Under the pieces are notes generated by a model. The model was not told the DNA's origin and did no database searches. It saw only the letters and a list, made by a program, of their open reading frames with translations. A stretch of 64,000 bases of DNA from Caenorhabditis remanei (Eukaryota; Nematoda; Chromadorea; Rhabditida; Rhabditidae): positions 434,001 through 498,000 of the forward strand of contig NC_071329.1 of NCBI RefSeq assembly GCF_010183535.1, written 5' to 3'. Every line of letters begins with the position of its first letter. Position 1 is the first letter of the stretch. The translations under genes were made by a program, and so were the position numbers. Positions 21,701 through 30,705 of the stretch are shown here, piece after piece.

Positions 21701-24700
21701 CGCGTCCGCTGGGCGCGAAACTCCCGGGCGGCAATGATTGTGTGATAAGAGATAGAGCAAGAAAGAGTGGAAGGGAAAAACAGCTGACTGGGGAAGAAAG
21801 GGAATTGAAAAAATGGGGAAACTTGAGGAATGCTTTTAAGAAAATTACATAAAATGTTTCAAGGAACTGGGGAAGATAATGTGATACAATAAAAATACAT
21901 AAAAGAAAAATGGCGGATTTCCGTCATCTTCCGGCGCCTACGCGATCGAGACGGCGGGTATAAAAGAGCTACTGTATTTTATTTTATCATCATTCGAAAT
22001 GATTTTTTCATATTTCTTTCCGCTGTTTATTCTGTTTTCTATTTCTATAGAAGGTTCGGTTGTGGTTGGTTCGGTGACTCTTCCGGTTGTAATTGTCGTT
22101 ACCGTTGTACTTGGCGGCTGTGGTTTGGTTGTACGTTTTGTTGTGGTAGGGCTGGTAAACGTCGTGGTTTCCGTTGTTGAATTTGGCTGTGGTGGCGTGG
22201 TTTGGTGAGGTACTATTCCTGGTACTTTTGCGAAGTGATCATCTGCTGGGGTTGCTGAGGCTGTAGCCAGTAAGCATAATGCCAAAATCATTGATGGGTA
22301 TTTCCAAAAACTCATTGGAGAGTTCTTTTTTATCGACATTCTGCAATTATTCACCAATTTGGTTTTAATTTTAACTTGCTTTTCAGTAACGTTTTCATTT
22401 GGTTCTTCAACAATAGTTTTATTTATGTTACGTGTCAGGAAACTAGCTATTGACTGTTCAGGTCTATCTTCTTTTTGTTTTACTAATTCTGGTAGCTCTG
22501 GTTCGACTTTATCCGTGGTTGGACGGATTTCTAATGGGATGACAAGTTGTAATGGTCTTGTTACTTCTATTGTTTTTCCTGCTTTATTGGATTGAATATT
22601 ACGACTCTTTTTCTTGGTCGTAGTTCTTACACGTACTGATCTAATTTCGCCATCTCTACCTTTTATAAGTTCAGTAATTATTCCGGTTTTCCATGTTTTA
22701 CGATTCGTATTTTCCTCTTTCAAAAGTACAACTTCTCCTACTATAGGTTTCACTAAATTAGAAAAGGCTCTATTTTGCTGAGAGATGGTTTGAAAGTTTT
22801 TGTTTTGTTGTAAATAGTCTCTATGAAAGACTTGCCAAAATCTTTTAACGTGTTGGCTGACTTGCCGGTAAAGGGATGAATACTCGGAGTACTCGTCTCT
22901 TAGTTTATCTTCATCAAAATAAGGAAAACAAAGTCCTGGAGTAAAAATATCAATAGGTCTTAGGACTTTCCAGTCTTCATTATCTTCATCAATGTAAGTT
23001 ATTGGTCTTCTATTTACTAAACTTTCGCATTGAATCATAATAGTTTCTAGGTCTTTAGTCCTAAATTCTTCATCGCCTAAAGCGTGTTTCAGTGACTTTT
23101 TTGTCAGTCCTACTAGTCGTTCAAAGAATCCTCCTTGCCATGGAGATAATGCAGTATTAAAGTACCATTTAATTCCTTTACTAGACATTTCTTTATCAAG
23201 AGTGCTAATTTTCTTATTTTCTTCTTGACTTTTCCTATTTTCCAGTTTAGCAATTGCTAGTTCAACGAGAAAATCGTTATCTTTCGTTGAACATTTATCT
23301 AGGATTTCAGCAGCCAATTTGAAAGTTACTGCGTTATCGGAAGTTATCGTATCGGGATATCCTCTACGACTCATAAATCTCGATAGTGCTAAAAAAAATT
23401 CGTCAGTAGTTAAATCTCGGACTAATTCTAAATGAATAAGTCTAGTTGTTGCGCAAGTAAAAAGTGCGATGTGAGATTTTTCAATTTCAGTAGAATTTCT
23501 TCTTTGAGTTTTTATGGGTCCCATAAAGTCTACTCCTACATGTTGGAATGGTCTACATTCCGTAGTACGACGTTCTGGGATTTTTCCTGGGGGAGCATCA
23601 CGAAAAATTTTCTTGCGGTATTCTATCATTTTTAAGACGGTTCCTTCATTGACAATGTCTGTCCATTTTATGTTGTGGTCAGCAATGCTGCTGATAATCA
23701 ATTTACCTTCGAGGTATAAAGGTGCAAAGTATTGCAAAGGATCAAAAATAGTTGCAATTTCGCTTACTATTTTGCGTTTATTCATTCTCGGAATTTTGTT
23801 TACGTTGTATTCAAAGGAAGGTTTTCTTACTTGCATAATATCGCTTTCTAGGTAATAGTTATAACCTAGTATCTTAATGTTTTCCTGATTTGTTGTTCTA
23901 TCTTCTGGGTTAATGAAATTTTCTGGGCAGTTGACACTAAACTCCCGGATGTTCATACCTATTTGTTTAAAATAGTGTTTTGTTTGAGTGTATAACTCTG
24001 GTAATTTCTCAATTTCGTCTGTGGTCATGAACATGTTATCTACGTAACACATATTCTCAATAGCTTCTATCAGTTCTTTAGGTGCGTTGGAATGTTGAAT
24101 TCCATAAAGAATTGCCATAGACAAAAGATACGGAGAACAATTAACTCCGAATGGGAGGTTTGTGAAACGCATATGTCTAATGTTGTCATTAGAAGGTGGC
24201 ATGTTAGGATCCTTAAGCCATAAAAATCTTAAGGCATCTCTATCTTCTGGATTAACTTCGACTGCATGGAAAGCTTTCTCAATGTCTCCACTGAGAACGT
24301 ATTTTCCTATTCTAATTCTTAGAAGTATTCCTTGTAAGTCAGGAATCAAGGAGGGTCCTTGATGCAGAGCGTTATTCAAACTTATTTCGCCTCGCTTTTT
24401 ACTGGAGGCATCAAAAACAGTTCTTACTTTAGTAGTATTACTATTATTGTTGAAAACGAGTTGATACGGGATGTAAAAGCCTATGTTAGGATCGTTATCA
24501 ATCTCTTCGATGATACTATTATTTTCCATGATTTTGAAATTTTCAATCAAATTATTCCATGCTTCTTTTTGAGAAGTGGATGAGTATTGTTGCTTCAGTC
24601 TACAAAAGGCAACTTCTTTGTTATTTGCTAGTTTTTCTCTCTGTCCATGTTTCCATGGAAGAGCGACTATCATTCGCTTAGTGTCGTTGTTTATTTTTAC

Positions 24701-27700
24701 GGTTTTTTCAAAATTTTCGATTAAATCTTGGTTAGTTGGTTCGCTGGTTTCTTCAGTGATACCTATATTTCCTAATTGAAAATATTCTTCGAGGCTTGTT
24801 TCTGGGAAAGAGTCTTCGTTTACTCTTGTCATAAGTGCGTGAGTCAGAGTCACGGGTTTTTCATACTTGCCACAAATAAGTGGTCCTAAATGAGTTGCTA
24901 TCATAAATCTACCTGATGGCAATTTTTCTTTTGCTTCATCAGCCATTAGATTCCAAAATGTATCACATCCTATAAGTGCGACAGGTGCCTCTGGTTTTGT
25001 AATATTGATGGTTTTATAATTACCTTCTTCAAGGTATTCTCTATCTTCTTTAGTCAATTCGATCGGGTTAAAAAGATCGGTTAATTTGGGGACAGTGAGT
25101 GCTACAACTCTTACAGAAGTTATATCATCTCTATCTATTATAATATCGAATTCTACTTTATTAGAAACTAAAGTAGACTTGTCTTTGCCAAAGACGGAAA
25201 GGTCGATTTCGACGTTTTTCTCAACTATTTTCATATTTGCCCTATTTGCATAATCCTCTAATATGAAGGATTGGTCTGCTCCCGAGTCTAGTAAGACTGG
25301 GATAGTTTCTATACTCTCATTCACGTAAATTGGCGCGTTTGCTATCATTAGCGATGTGTGATGTGATCCTACTTGGTATCCACTCACTTTATTTGAATTT
25401 TGGTTTCGGTTTGGTGCTGACTGACCTTGGTTTCTTTGCTGTGTTTGCCCTTGTGGTTGGTTCCATTGCCCTTTTTGTTGATTCGATTGCCCTTGTGGTC
25501 GGGTCCCTTGCCCTTGTTTCCATTGTGGTCTCTGATTTGAGTTTGTGAAGTTTTGCTGCTGGCGATTTCCATTTCCGTTTTGGAATCCTTGGTTTGAGTT
25601 TCTGTAATTCTTCTGATAAGAATTCGATTGAGAGTTCTGAGTTTTGAATGAGTTTCCGTTTCTATAGTTTGAGTTTGAGTTTCTGAAGTTTGAGTTTTGA
25701 GAGCTTGTGTGATTGTTCCTAGTCAGGTTTTGATTTTTCGGGCAGATTGACATGTTATGTCGTGTGTTGCATTTTCGGCATGCTGGGGTTCTACAGTCTT
25801 GGGATCTGTGTCCACTATTCATACAATTAAAGCACAATTGGTTGTTTTTGATGAATTCTCTTCTATCATCAAGTGATGCGACTGTTTTACACTCATTTGT
25901 GGCGTGATTGTTTCTCTGGCAATACTTACATTTTCTTTGTGTTTGCCTAGGATTTGCGTTACTTTGTCTTAGGGCGAAGACTGATTTCTCTTCTTTTTCT
26001 GGCTGAAGATTAGATCTATAAGCTAATTCTTCTATCTCGATAATATCATCGAGAGTTTTCAATAGGTCAGTTGTGTTGCTCGGTTTGGCTTTCAAGATTT
26101 CTAATAAGGTAGCTTTGGGAATTTTGCTTCTGATTACTGACTGGAAATTTTGCGATTCTATATCGCCAAATGGTTTTAGGGCATTAGTAATTGCTAACAT
26201 CTCATTATGTAGCGCTCTCAAACTATTCGCAGTTTCTCTAGCTTTTGGTAAACTAGTAAGTTTCTGCCAAAAATGATCGTATTGCTTATTTTCTGCATTA
26301 TACATCTTGATCAGTCTATTTAGGGCTGTTTTGAATTCAGTACCATCTGTCTTAAATGGTCTGACTATGTCGTAGGCTGCGCCTTTCAAATGTTGTCTTA
26401 ATATGTTATGCTTCATAACATCTGAGAAATCCTCGTTTTTAGCTACCATTGGGTCGAACATCATGAAGAATGCGGGCCACTCCGCGATATCTCCATAAAA
26501 AATAGGGATTTCCATATCTCTACTACTTAACATGTGCTTTTTGGTTTTTTGATGATTTACCTGAATCGGTTGTTGTTCCTTTCTCCATTGTGGGGCTGGT
26601 TCATATTCTCTGATTTTGTATCTGTATTCTCCATACTTCTGGACATTTTCCTCATCTGCGACTTCGTTCGCTGTTTCGTGTCTACTTTGGAGTCGCTTTT
26701 CGATCTCGGAGATTCCTTCTCTGACGGTTGTGTCACCTTTCTCAATTTCTTCGGCATATTTGATTGCTTGTTCTGCAAATGTGGTTCCTATAGGGGCTTG
26801 GTAAAGTTCACTCAATCCTTTATAAAGTTCTTCTTTATATGTTTTGTACTGGTCTTTAAATTTCGCTTCTTCTGAACGAAGAGTAACCATATATTTGCCA
26901 AGATAATCCTCAATTTTCTCATTATTGGTATCTGCTCGGTCCTTGGATGGGACCGCGTGGAGCGTAGTATGCTTAGAACTATGAAGATTGGTGTTTATTT
27001 GTTTTTGTAAGTCAACAATTCTATCTTTTATTTCGCGTACTTCTTCTAAAGAAGACATTTTTCAAAGTTATGGGAAAAGTTTTTTGTTTTTTGGTTTTTA
27101 GGATTTTTGTACTAATGATGGATAAACGTTTGATTATAGATACTGTTTTCGAAGTAACTGATTAAAGCACCGCCGATGAGGTGTGAGGTTGCCGATATCC
27201 GTACGTGGCTTAAGCTATTATAGCTGGCTGTTATAGCGCCGATCAAGGACCGGTATATTCCACTGAGTGGAATGGGACGTACCTGGATAAATCCTCCAAT
27301 TGCTCGATTTGGTCGATGCACCAATGTCGGGACCCCTAGATTCTCTAGAGTCTCCGGTAAATCGGTGTATAAGGGTTCAGTGGTATTTGTTGTTTATTAG
27401 GAAGAATAAAATGTAGTAGAATAAAATGGGGTGAAAAAAGGGGGAAGAATGCGATGGGGAAAGGTAGAAGAGGGAGTTTTGGACGGGAAACACTTTGCTT
27501 CAGGGAAGCGTTAAATCAGGGAAGTAAATCATACCAAAGTACAGAAGACAAGAGTATTTATAGTCGAGAAGACCGGTCCCTGATTGTTGCCAAATTGTTG
27601 CGTTGCCAATGCCATCCTTCGTCCTCAAAAAACCATAAGAAGGTAATTGACGTGCTGATGCGGGAAAGCAATTGAGGCGAAACGAGAAGGTTTCGCTTGA

Positions 27701-28889
27701 GTAGGTGGGAGGATAATTACTTCAATAGATGGAAGGGAGGGCACGATTCGGAGGAAGGTGAAAGTGGTTGAAGATGGAAAAAATGATGCAACAATTATAG
27801 AATAATTATAGAACAATTATAAATCGCGTCCGCTGGGCGCGAAACTGGGCGCGTCTTTGATATAATACGGGCCAGATGGCTATTTGTTAATATGCCGTGG
27901 GCCGGGCAAGAATGGTTTTTTGGTCATTTTCCTATTTTTTGGTAATTTTTCCCGGCCCGCATTATTAAAAACTAGCCATCCGCCCCGTAGTAGGTCACGA
28001 ACATAGATCTCGCCGAGATCTACATTTTGGTTTTTTTTTCAGCTCCTAAGATAGCGTTTTAAGCGAGTGCCCGGATTGCGTATAGAAATAACAGTATATT
28101 TTATGAAGAACACCAACCTTCCATATTGTCCATCCACAGTGATTCATCATCTGAATCAGAATCGTGCGTGTGTTCTTCCACTTCTACCACCTCCTTCAAT
28201 TGGTTGTTAACTACTAAAATCGGTATTTTTGTACAATTCACTATTTTCAAAAAAAACTAACGTTTCTGAGTCTCCATCAACTCATTGAGTCCTTCTCGTA
28301 CTCTTGGTAGTGAAAGCTCGAACGGATTGAGATTCGAGAGAAGCAAGCAAGAGTTGTACTTGTGGAATGAAGGACCCCAAGCCACTTTGGTCACTTTTTT
28401 GAACAAATTGTGAAGCAAGTTAATGTTCTCCGGGGTGATTTCCACATCATTGCTGGTGATTGCATTGAAAACTTTGTTGACGAGATGTTTGGGGAGTGCG
28501 GATTTGAGGCAAGAGTTGTTTCCTGGAATTTTAAGTCCAACAGTGGCTGGGGGCACCTCTGGCGCGTTTAGCAGTAAAAGAAGCGGAATTAGAGAAGTCT
28601 GGGGCGCCGTTGACGCGCTTCGGCTTGAAACCACTCGATTTTGACCGTTTTCGAGCAGATTTTCAGTCAAAAAATGCAATTTTTGAGCGATTTTTATCAA
28701 AATTTAGCAGAAACCATAAAATCTCGAATATTCTCAGTCATGGTTGAATTTGATGATGAAATACGACATTGCGTGCTTCTAACTTTTTAAAATTTGAGAC
28801 AACTAACCACTCTTGAGAGCATCCACCAATGTATCGATACAAATGTCTTGGAGTTTCTTCGCATATACTGGAAGAGGTTGGTCTTCCAT
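18724..28889 (-). CDS. ZL-A: ZYG-11/ZER-1-like CUL2 substrate receptor split by a retrotransposon-bearing intron
   Basis: Exons on the minus strand: 28889-28808, 28522-28262, 28213-28118, 20966-20839, 20792-20327, 20274-19977, 19745-19080, 19033-18724. The sum is exactly 769 codons. The intron 28117-20967 is 7.1 kb and contains a BEL/Pao element, yet the phase across it is intact (codon GCG split 1+2). The N terminus shows a BC-box-like LQDICIDTL and a Cul2-box-like LPKHLVNKV, then an acidic linker (HDSDSDDESLW), leucine-rich repeats (exon 5) and an ARM-like helical half. The intron after the 298 nt exon uses a GC donor (GCAAGT). An acceptor TTTTTTGCAG lies 35 bp before the ATG (trans-splice candidate). 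By family it would bring substrates to an elongin-BC/CUL-2 ubiquitin ligase. The call assumes splicing still works across the insertion. Confidence 0.82.
20988..21199. repeat. Left flank of the BEL insertion: family R8 repeat
   Basis: It begins TTTGCAAACCGGGTCG and includes CTCGGCGAGTTCTATG. The right half (21086-21199) is repeated exactly beyond the other end of the retrotransposon. It matches the 12690-13015 element. Confidence 0.7.
21086..21199. repeat. 114 bp direct repeat, left copy, abutting the BEL element
   Basis: It runs from GTCTTTGATATAATACGG to CCCGGCCCGCATTATT and touches the LTR directly. By eye it is identical to 27853-27966 on the far side of the transposon. Confidence 0.88.
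21200..21722 (-). repeat. 3' LTR of the BEL element
   Basis: 523 bp. On the plus strand it starts TGTCGGGACCCCTAG and ends GGGCGCGAAACT. It matches the other LTR except for a short cluster near 21350-21372 (GGAGGGGGGAACTC against GGACGGGAAACAC), with one base length difference. Read on the minus strand it ends in CA as expected, but it begins AGTTTCGCG rather than TG. No clear polypurine tract precedes it, so this edge may be rearranged. Confidence 0.9.
21938..27058 (-). CDS. BEL/Pao gag-pol polyprotein with internal loss of RNase H
   Basis: A single frame of 1706 codons. Gag fills about residues 1-370. Zinc knuckles CKYCQRNNHATNEC (about 375) and CFNCMNSGHRSQDC (about 408) follow. The aspartic protease motif LLDSGADQSF is near 587. 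Reverse transcriptase blocks VRTVFDASSK (about 877), GDIEKAFH (about 920) and FGVNCSPYLL are present, and the active-site box reads YVDNMFM (about 1003), with Asn where most RTs have a second Asp. Only about 170 residues separate this box from the first integrase Asp (GVDFMGPI, about 1176), so the RNase H domain and integrase zinc-binding part are absent in frame. The integrase core keeps TSDNAVTF and a later FFERL Glu. The C terminus has a signal-peptide-like stretch (about 1583) and a Thr/Pro-rich tail, then stops: a truncated envelope-like segment. Confidence 0.88.
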   Translation of the reverse strand: MSSLEEVREIKDRIVDLQKQINTNLHSSKHTTLHAVPSKDRADTNNEKIEDYLGKYMVTLRSEEAKFKDQYKTYKEELYKGLSELYQAPIGTTFAEQAIKYAEEIEKGDTTVREGISEIEKRLQSRHETANEVADEENVQKYGEYRYKIREYEPAPQWRKEQQPIQVNHQKTKKHMLSSRDMEIPIFYGDIAEWPAFFMMFDPMVAKNEDFSDVMKHNILRQHLKGAAYDIVRPFKTDGTEFKTALNRLIKMYNAENKQYDHFWQKLTSLPKARETANSLRALHNEMLAITNALKPFGDIESQNFQSVIRSKIPKATLLEILKAKPSNTTDLLKTLDDIIEIEELAYRSNLQPEKEEKSVFALRQSNANPRQTQRKCKYCQRNNHATNECKTVASLDDRREFIKNNQLCFNCMNSGHRSQDCRTPACRKCNTRHNMSICPKNQNLTRNNHTSSQNSNFRNSNSNYRNGNSFKTQNSQSNSYQKNYRNSNQGFQNGNGNRQQQNFTNSNQRPQWKQGQGTRPQGQSNQQKGQWNQPQGQTQQRNQGQSAPNRNQNSNKVSGYQVGSHHTSLMIANAPIYVNESIETIPVLLDSGADQSFILEDYANRANMKIVEKNVEIDLSVFGKDKSTLVSNKVEFDIIIDRDDITSVRVVALTVPKLTDLFNPIELTKEDREYLEEGNYKTINITKPEAPVALIGCDTFWNLMADEAKEKLPSGRFMIATHLGPLICGKYEKPVTLTHALMTRVNEDSFPETSLEEYFQLGNIGITEETSEPTNQDLIENFEKTVKINNDTKRMIVALPWKHGQREKLANNKEVAFCRLKQQYSSTSQKEAWNNLIENFKIMENNSIIEEIDNDPNIGFYIPYQLVFNNNSNTTKVRTVFDASSKKRGEISLNNALHQGPSLIPDLQGILLRIRIGKYVLSGDIEKAFHAVEVNPEDRDALRFLWLKDPNMPPSNDNIRHMRFTNLPFGVNCSPYLLSMAILYGIQHSNAPKELIEAIENMCYVDNMFMTTDEIEKLPELYTQTKHYFKQIGMNIREFSVNCPENFINPEDRTTNQENIKILGYNYYLESDIMQVRKPSFEYNVNKIPRMNKRKIVSEIATIFDPLQYFAPLYLEGKLIISSIADHNIKWTDIVNEGTVLKMIEYRKKIFRDAPPGKIPERRTTECRPFQHVGVDFMGPIKTQRRNSTEIEKSHIALFTCATTRLIHLELVRDLTTDEFFLALSRFMSRRGYPDTITSDNAVTFKLAAEILDKCSTKDNDFLVELAIAKLENRKSQEENKKISTLDKEMSSKGIKWYFNTALSPWQGGFFERLVGLTKKSLKHALGDEEFRTKDLETIMIQCESLVNRRPITYIDEDNEDWKVLRPIDIFTPGLCFPYFDEDKLRDEYSEYSSLYRQVSQHVKRFWQVFHRDYLQQNKNFQTISQQNRAFSNLVKPIVGEVVLLKEENTNRKTWKTGIITELIKGRDGEIRSVRVRTTTKKKSRNIQSNKAGKTIEVTRPLQLVIPLEIRPTTDKVEPELPELVKQKEDRPEQSIASFLTRNINKTIVEEPNENVTEKQVKIKTKLVNNCRMSIKKNSPMSFWKYPSMILALCLLATASATPADDHFAKVPGIVPHQTTPPQPNSTTETTTFTSPTTTKRTTKPQPPSTTVTTITTGRVTEPTTTEPSIEIENRINSGKKYEKIISNDDKIKYSSSFIPAVSIA
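27311..27323 (-). other. Primer binding site, tRNA-Gly-like
   Basis: On the minus strand TGGTGCATCGACC begins one base inside the 5' LTR. Its complement, GGTCGATGCACCA, matches the 3' end of nematode tRNA-Gly(GCC) plus CCA at 12 of 13 positions as I recall that tRNA. This fits priming of minus-strand synthesis by tRNA-Gly. Confidence 0.65.
27325..27846 (-). repeat. 5' LTR of the BEL element
   Basis: 522 bp, near-identical to 21200-21722. After its last bases GCGAAACT come seven bases GGGCGCG that echo the LTR's own end (GGGCGCGAAACT), then the second copy of the 114 bp flank. Confidence 0.9.
27853..27966. repeat. 114 bp direct repeat, right copy
   Basis: Exact copy by eye of 21086-21199. 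It is followed by the remaining arm of the family R8 repeat (AAAAACTAGCCATCCGCCCC ... to about 28075), which shows the element sits inside one R8 copy. Confidence 0.88.
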
Positions 28890-29332
28890 TGAGCCGTAAC
28901 TAGTTTTCTTTTCTATCGAACTAGCTGCAAAAAACGAAAAACTAGACAGAAACATTCATCGAAACTGAGAACCAGTTTGGAAAAAAAGAGAGAATTCAGA
29001 AATATCGGAAATAAAATAAATAACAGATAGTCGAAAACAAAATAGAGATAGGTTCAATATGGAAGGAGACGCAGAGAAGTCATAGCGGCGAGATACTACA
29101 TATTGAGTGGAGTGCTAACCTAAGCGAAGGGGGCTCCTCGTTGTCTTCTCTAGATGGGAGAAAGTATAAACGAAAGTGAAATCAGAAGGAATTGAGTGAC
29201 ACTATAAAATTGTGGGTTTGATGAGAAAACGTTTTTTTCGAAACTGTGTTCATGTCTACGTCTATATGCACATACTGAGAGTGCGATCGGTAATGACAAG
29301 GAAAGATCTGGCGCGCCTCACGCGCGTCTCTA
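28890..29332. promoter_or_regulatory. Upstream region of ZL-A
   Basis: AT-rich sequence 5' of the ZL-A start, with the TTTTTTGCAG acceptor near 28925-28934. I see no sharply defined promoter element. Confidence 0.35.
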
Positions 29333-29705
29333 GACACGCGGCTTTCAAACGATCTATGAATTTGGTCATAGGTACTTTCGACTACGGGGAGTCCATTTTT
29401 ACAGTCAAAACCTGTTGAATGTCTCTGCAAGCCGAGTTATCGGCTCACAAACTTTTCATATGGTCAAGCTTTTTCACATGGAATTCCAAATCGGCCGCAT
29501 CTGTTCCATTTGTGTTAGCCAGCGGTTTTACCTGTGCTCGTACGTTAAAGAGAATATATTGCGTATACTGTTTGCCGATTTGGAATTCTATGTAAAAAAG
29601 CGTGATCATAAAAAAATCGCAGAGACCTTTAGTCGGTTTTGATGGCACAAATGGATTTGACGTAGTCGAAAACACATATGACCAGATTTATAGATAGTTT
29701 TTTCA
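29333..29705. repeat. Inverted-repeat element, family R5 (copy 2)
   Basis: The left arm (ACGCGGCTTTCAAACG, GGTACTTTCGACTACGG) pairs with a right arm ending CACATATGACC AGATTTATAG near 29705. It contains a second, inner inverted pair around TGGAATTCCAAATCGGC and GCCGATTTGGAATTCTA. Confidence 0.7.
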
Positions 29706-30145
29706 TAAAAAGTAAGAAAAAAAATCCAAAAAGTAAAATTTCTTAGCTTCTTATTTTCAAATTTCGTATGTTATTAAAAACTAATGCTCTCGAGAAACAG
29801 AGGCTGTATAAATTATTCAAATTTCTTCGAAAAAATAGTAATTTCTAGTGGCAATGTGCCATACGTCCGTCAACAGCGGATGGCTCAATCGGAATAATGA
29901 CTCTCATTTGTCGTTTTTCGAATTGTGAGGAGTAGCCAGAACAAAAATCAGAACCGACACGAGATATAGTGGAAGGGCCGATAGTGAGAGAGAGAGGAGT
30001 ACGTGGCTCTCATTCTTTTGACAAAATGTACACATAATCGTTAGAATTTGTCCTTTGAATGTAATTGCCGTATATGTACGCATTTGTGGCTATCAAGCAA
30101 AATACTAAGTTTAAAAAGAAGCACAATCAGTGGAGACACGATACG

Positions 30146-30322
30146 GCCAAGGCTACCAATGCAGCCGCACTCTATTGTAAAGAAGGTACATTTTTTGCGT
30201 CACAGTGAATATTCGAACTTATGTGCATATTATACCGGCTATATTAATTCTAATGTTCACCGTAACGCAAAAAATCAACCATTCTTGTCAATAGAGCGCG
30301 GCTGCATTGGTTTCCCTGGCCC
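30146..30322. repeat. Inverted repeat, about 177 bp
   Basis: CTACCAATGCAGCCGCACTC and CATTTTTTGCGTCAC on the left are matched by GTAACGCAAAAAATC and GCGGCTGCATTGGTT on the right. It has a strong hairpin-forming layout and no coding content. Confidence 0.7.
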
Positions 30323-30555
30323 CATCATGTGGAGACTATATAAACCATGCAACTAATGATAAAATATGTAAAGTTGATCTTATTCAGATGAAAAATGGGT
30401 TGCTTAATACAATAAGCTTCATGAAGAACGCAAAGAATATAAATGGATAGAGTGTACACTAGACAACGGAGAGCTATCAAAATTATGCTAATTTTGAGTC
30501 TGTTTGTTTGGTGAGGTCATAATAGTTTTGCATGGATTGGTAAAATGAAGACTTA

Positions 30556-30705
30556 CCGTAAATACTGTATTATAACGGCGTGCCTTTATATTTTTCAACT
30601 GCCTCCCAGAGAAATTTTGTGGTTTCAGAAACCCATTAAAATTGAAAGGAAAAACTTTTTTTTGGACGTTCTGTTACAGGTGCCGTTATAATACAGTATT
30701 TACGG
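30556..30705. repeat. 150 bp element with perfect 24 bp terminal inverted repeats
   Basis: The first 24 bases (CCGTAAATACTGTATTATAA then CGGC) equal the reverse complement of the last 24 bases (30682-30705). It is a typical MITE size. Confidence 0.8.

Larger units (their letters stand above)
21200..27846 (-). mobile_element. BEL/Pao-type LTR retrotransposon, internally deleted, in a ZL-A intron
   Basis: Direct LTRs at 21200-21722 and 27325-27846 flank one long minus-strand gag-pol frame. Domain order (gag, zinc knuckles, aspartic protease, reverse transcriptase, then integrase) and the family-typical motifs fit BEL/Pao. The LTRs differ visibly only in one short cluster, so insertion or conversion is recent. 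The RNase H region and most of an envelope-like tail are missing. The element is in the same strand sense as the host gene. It is bordered by a 114 bp direct repeat, not by a 4-6 bp target-site duplication. Confidence 0.92.

Noticed and set aside
22000..22330. Separate envelope gene in the BEL element
   Set aside because: The segment is in frame with pol, has no own end domain and is too short. Treated as a truncated tail.
21501..27816. Two 63-codon minus-strand frames of identical sequence (21501-21692 and 27625-27816)
   Set aside because: Both lie in the LTRs, so they are duplicated by the element. No evidence of a coding role.
28257..28700. 147-codon minus-strand frame taken as a complete gene
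   Set aside because: Its first 58 codons are intron. A TTCCAG acceptor at 28523 and the phase from the exon at 28889-28808 show the rest is ZL-A exon 2.
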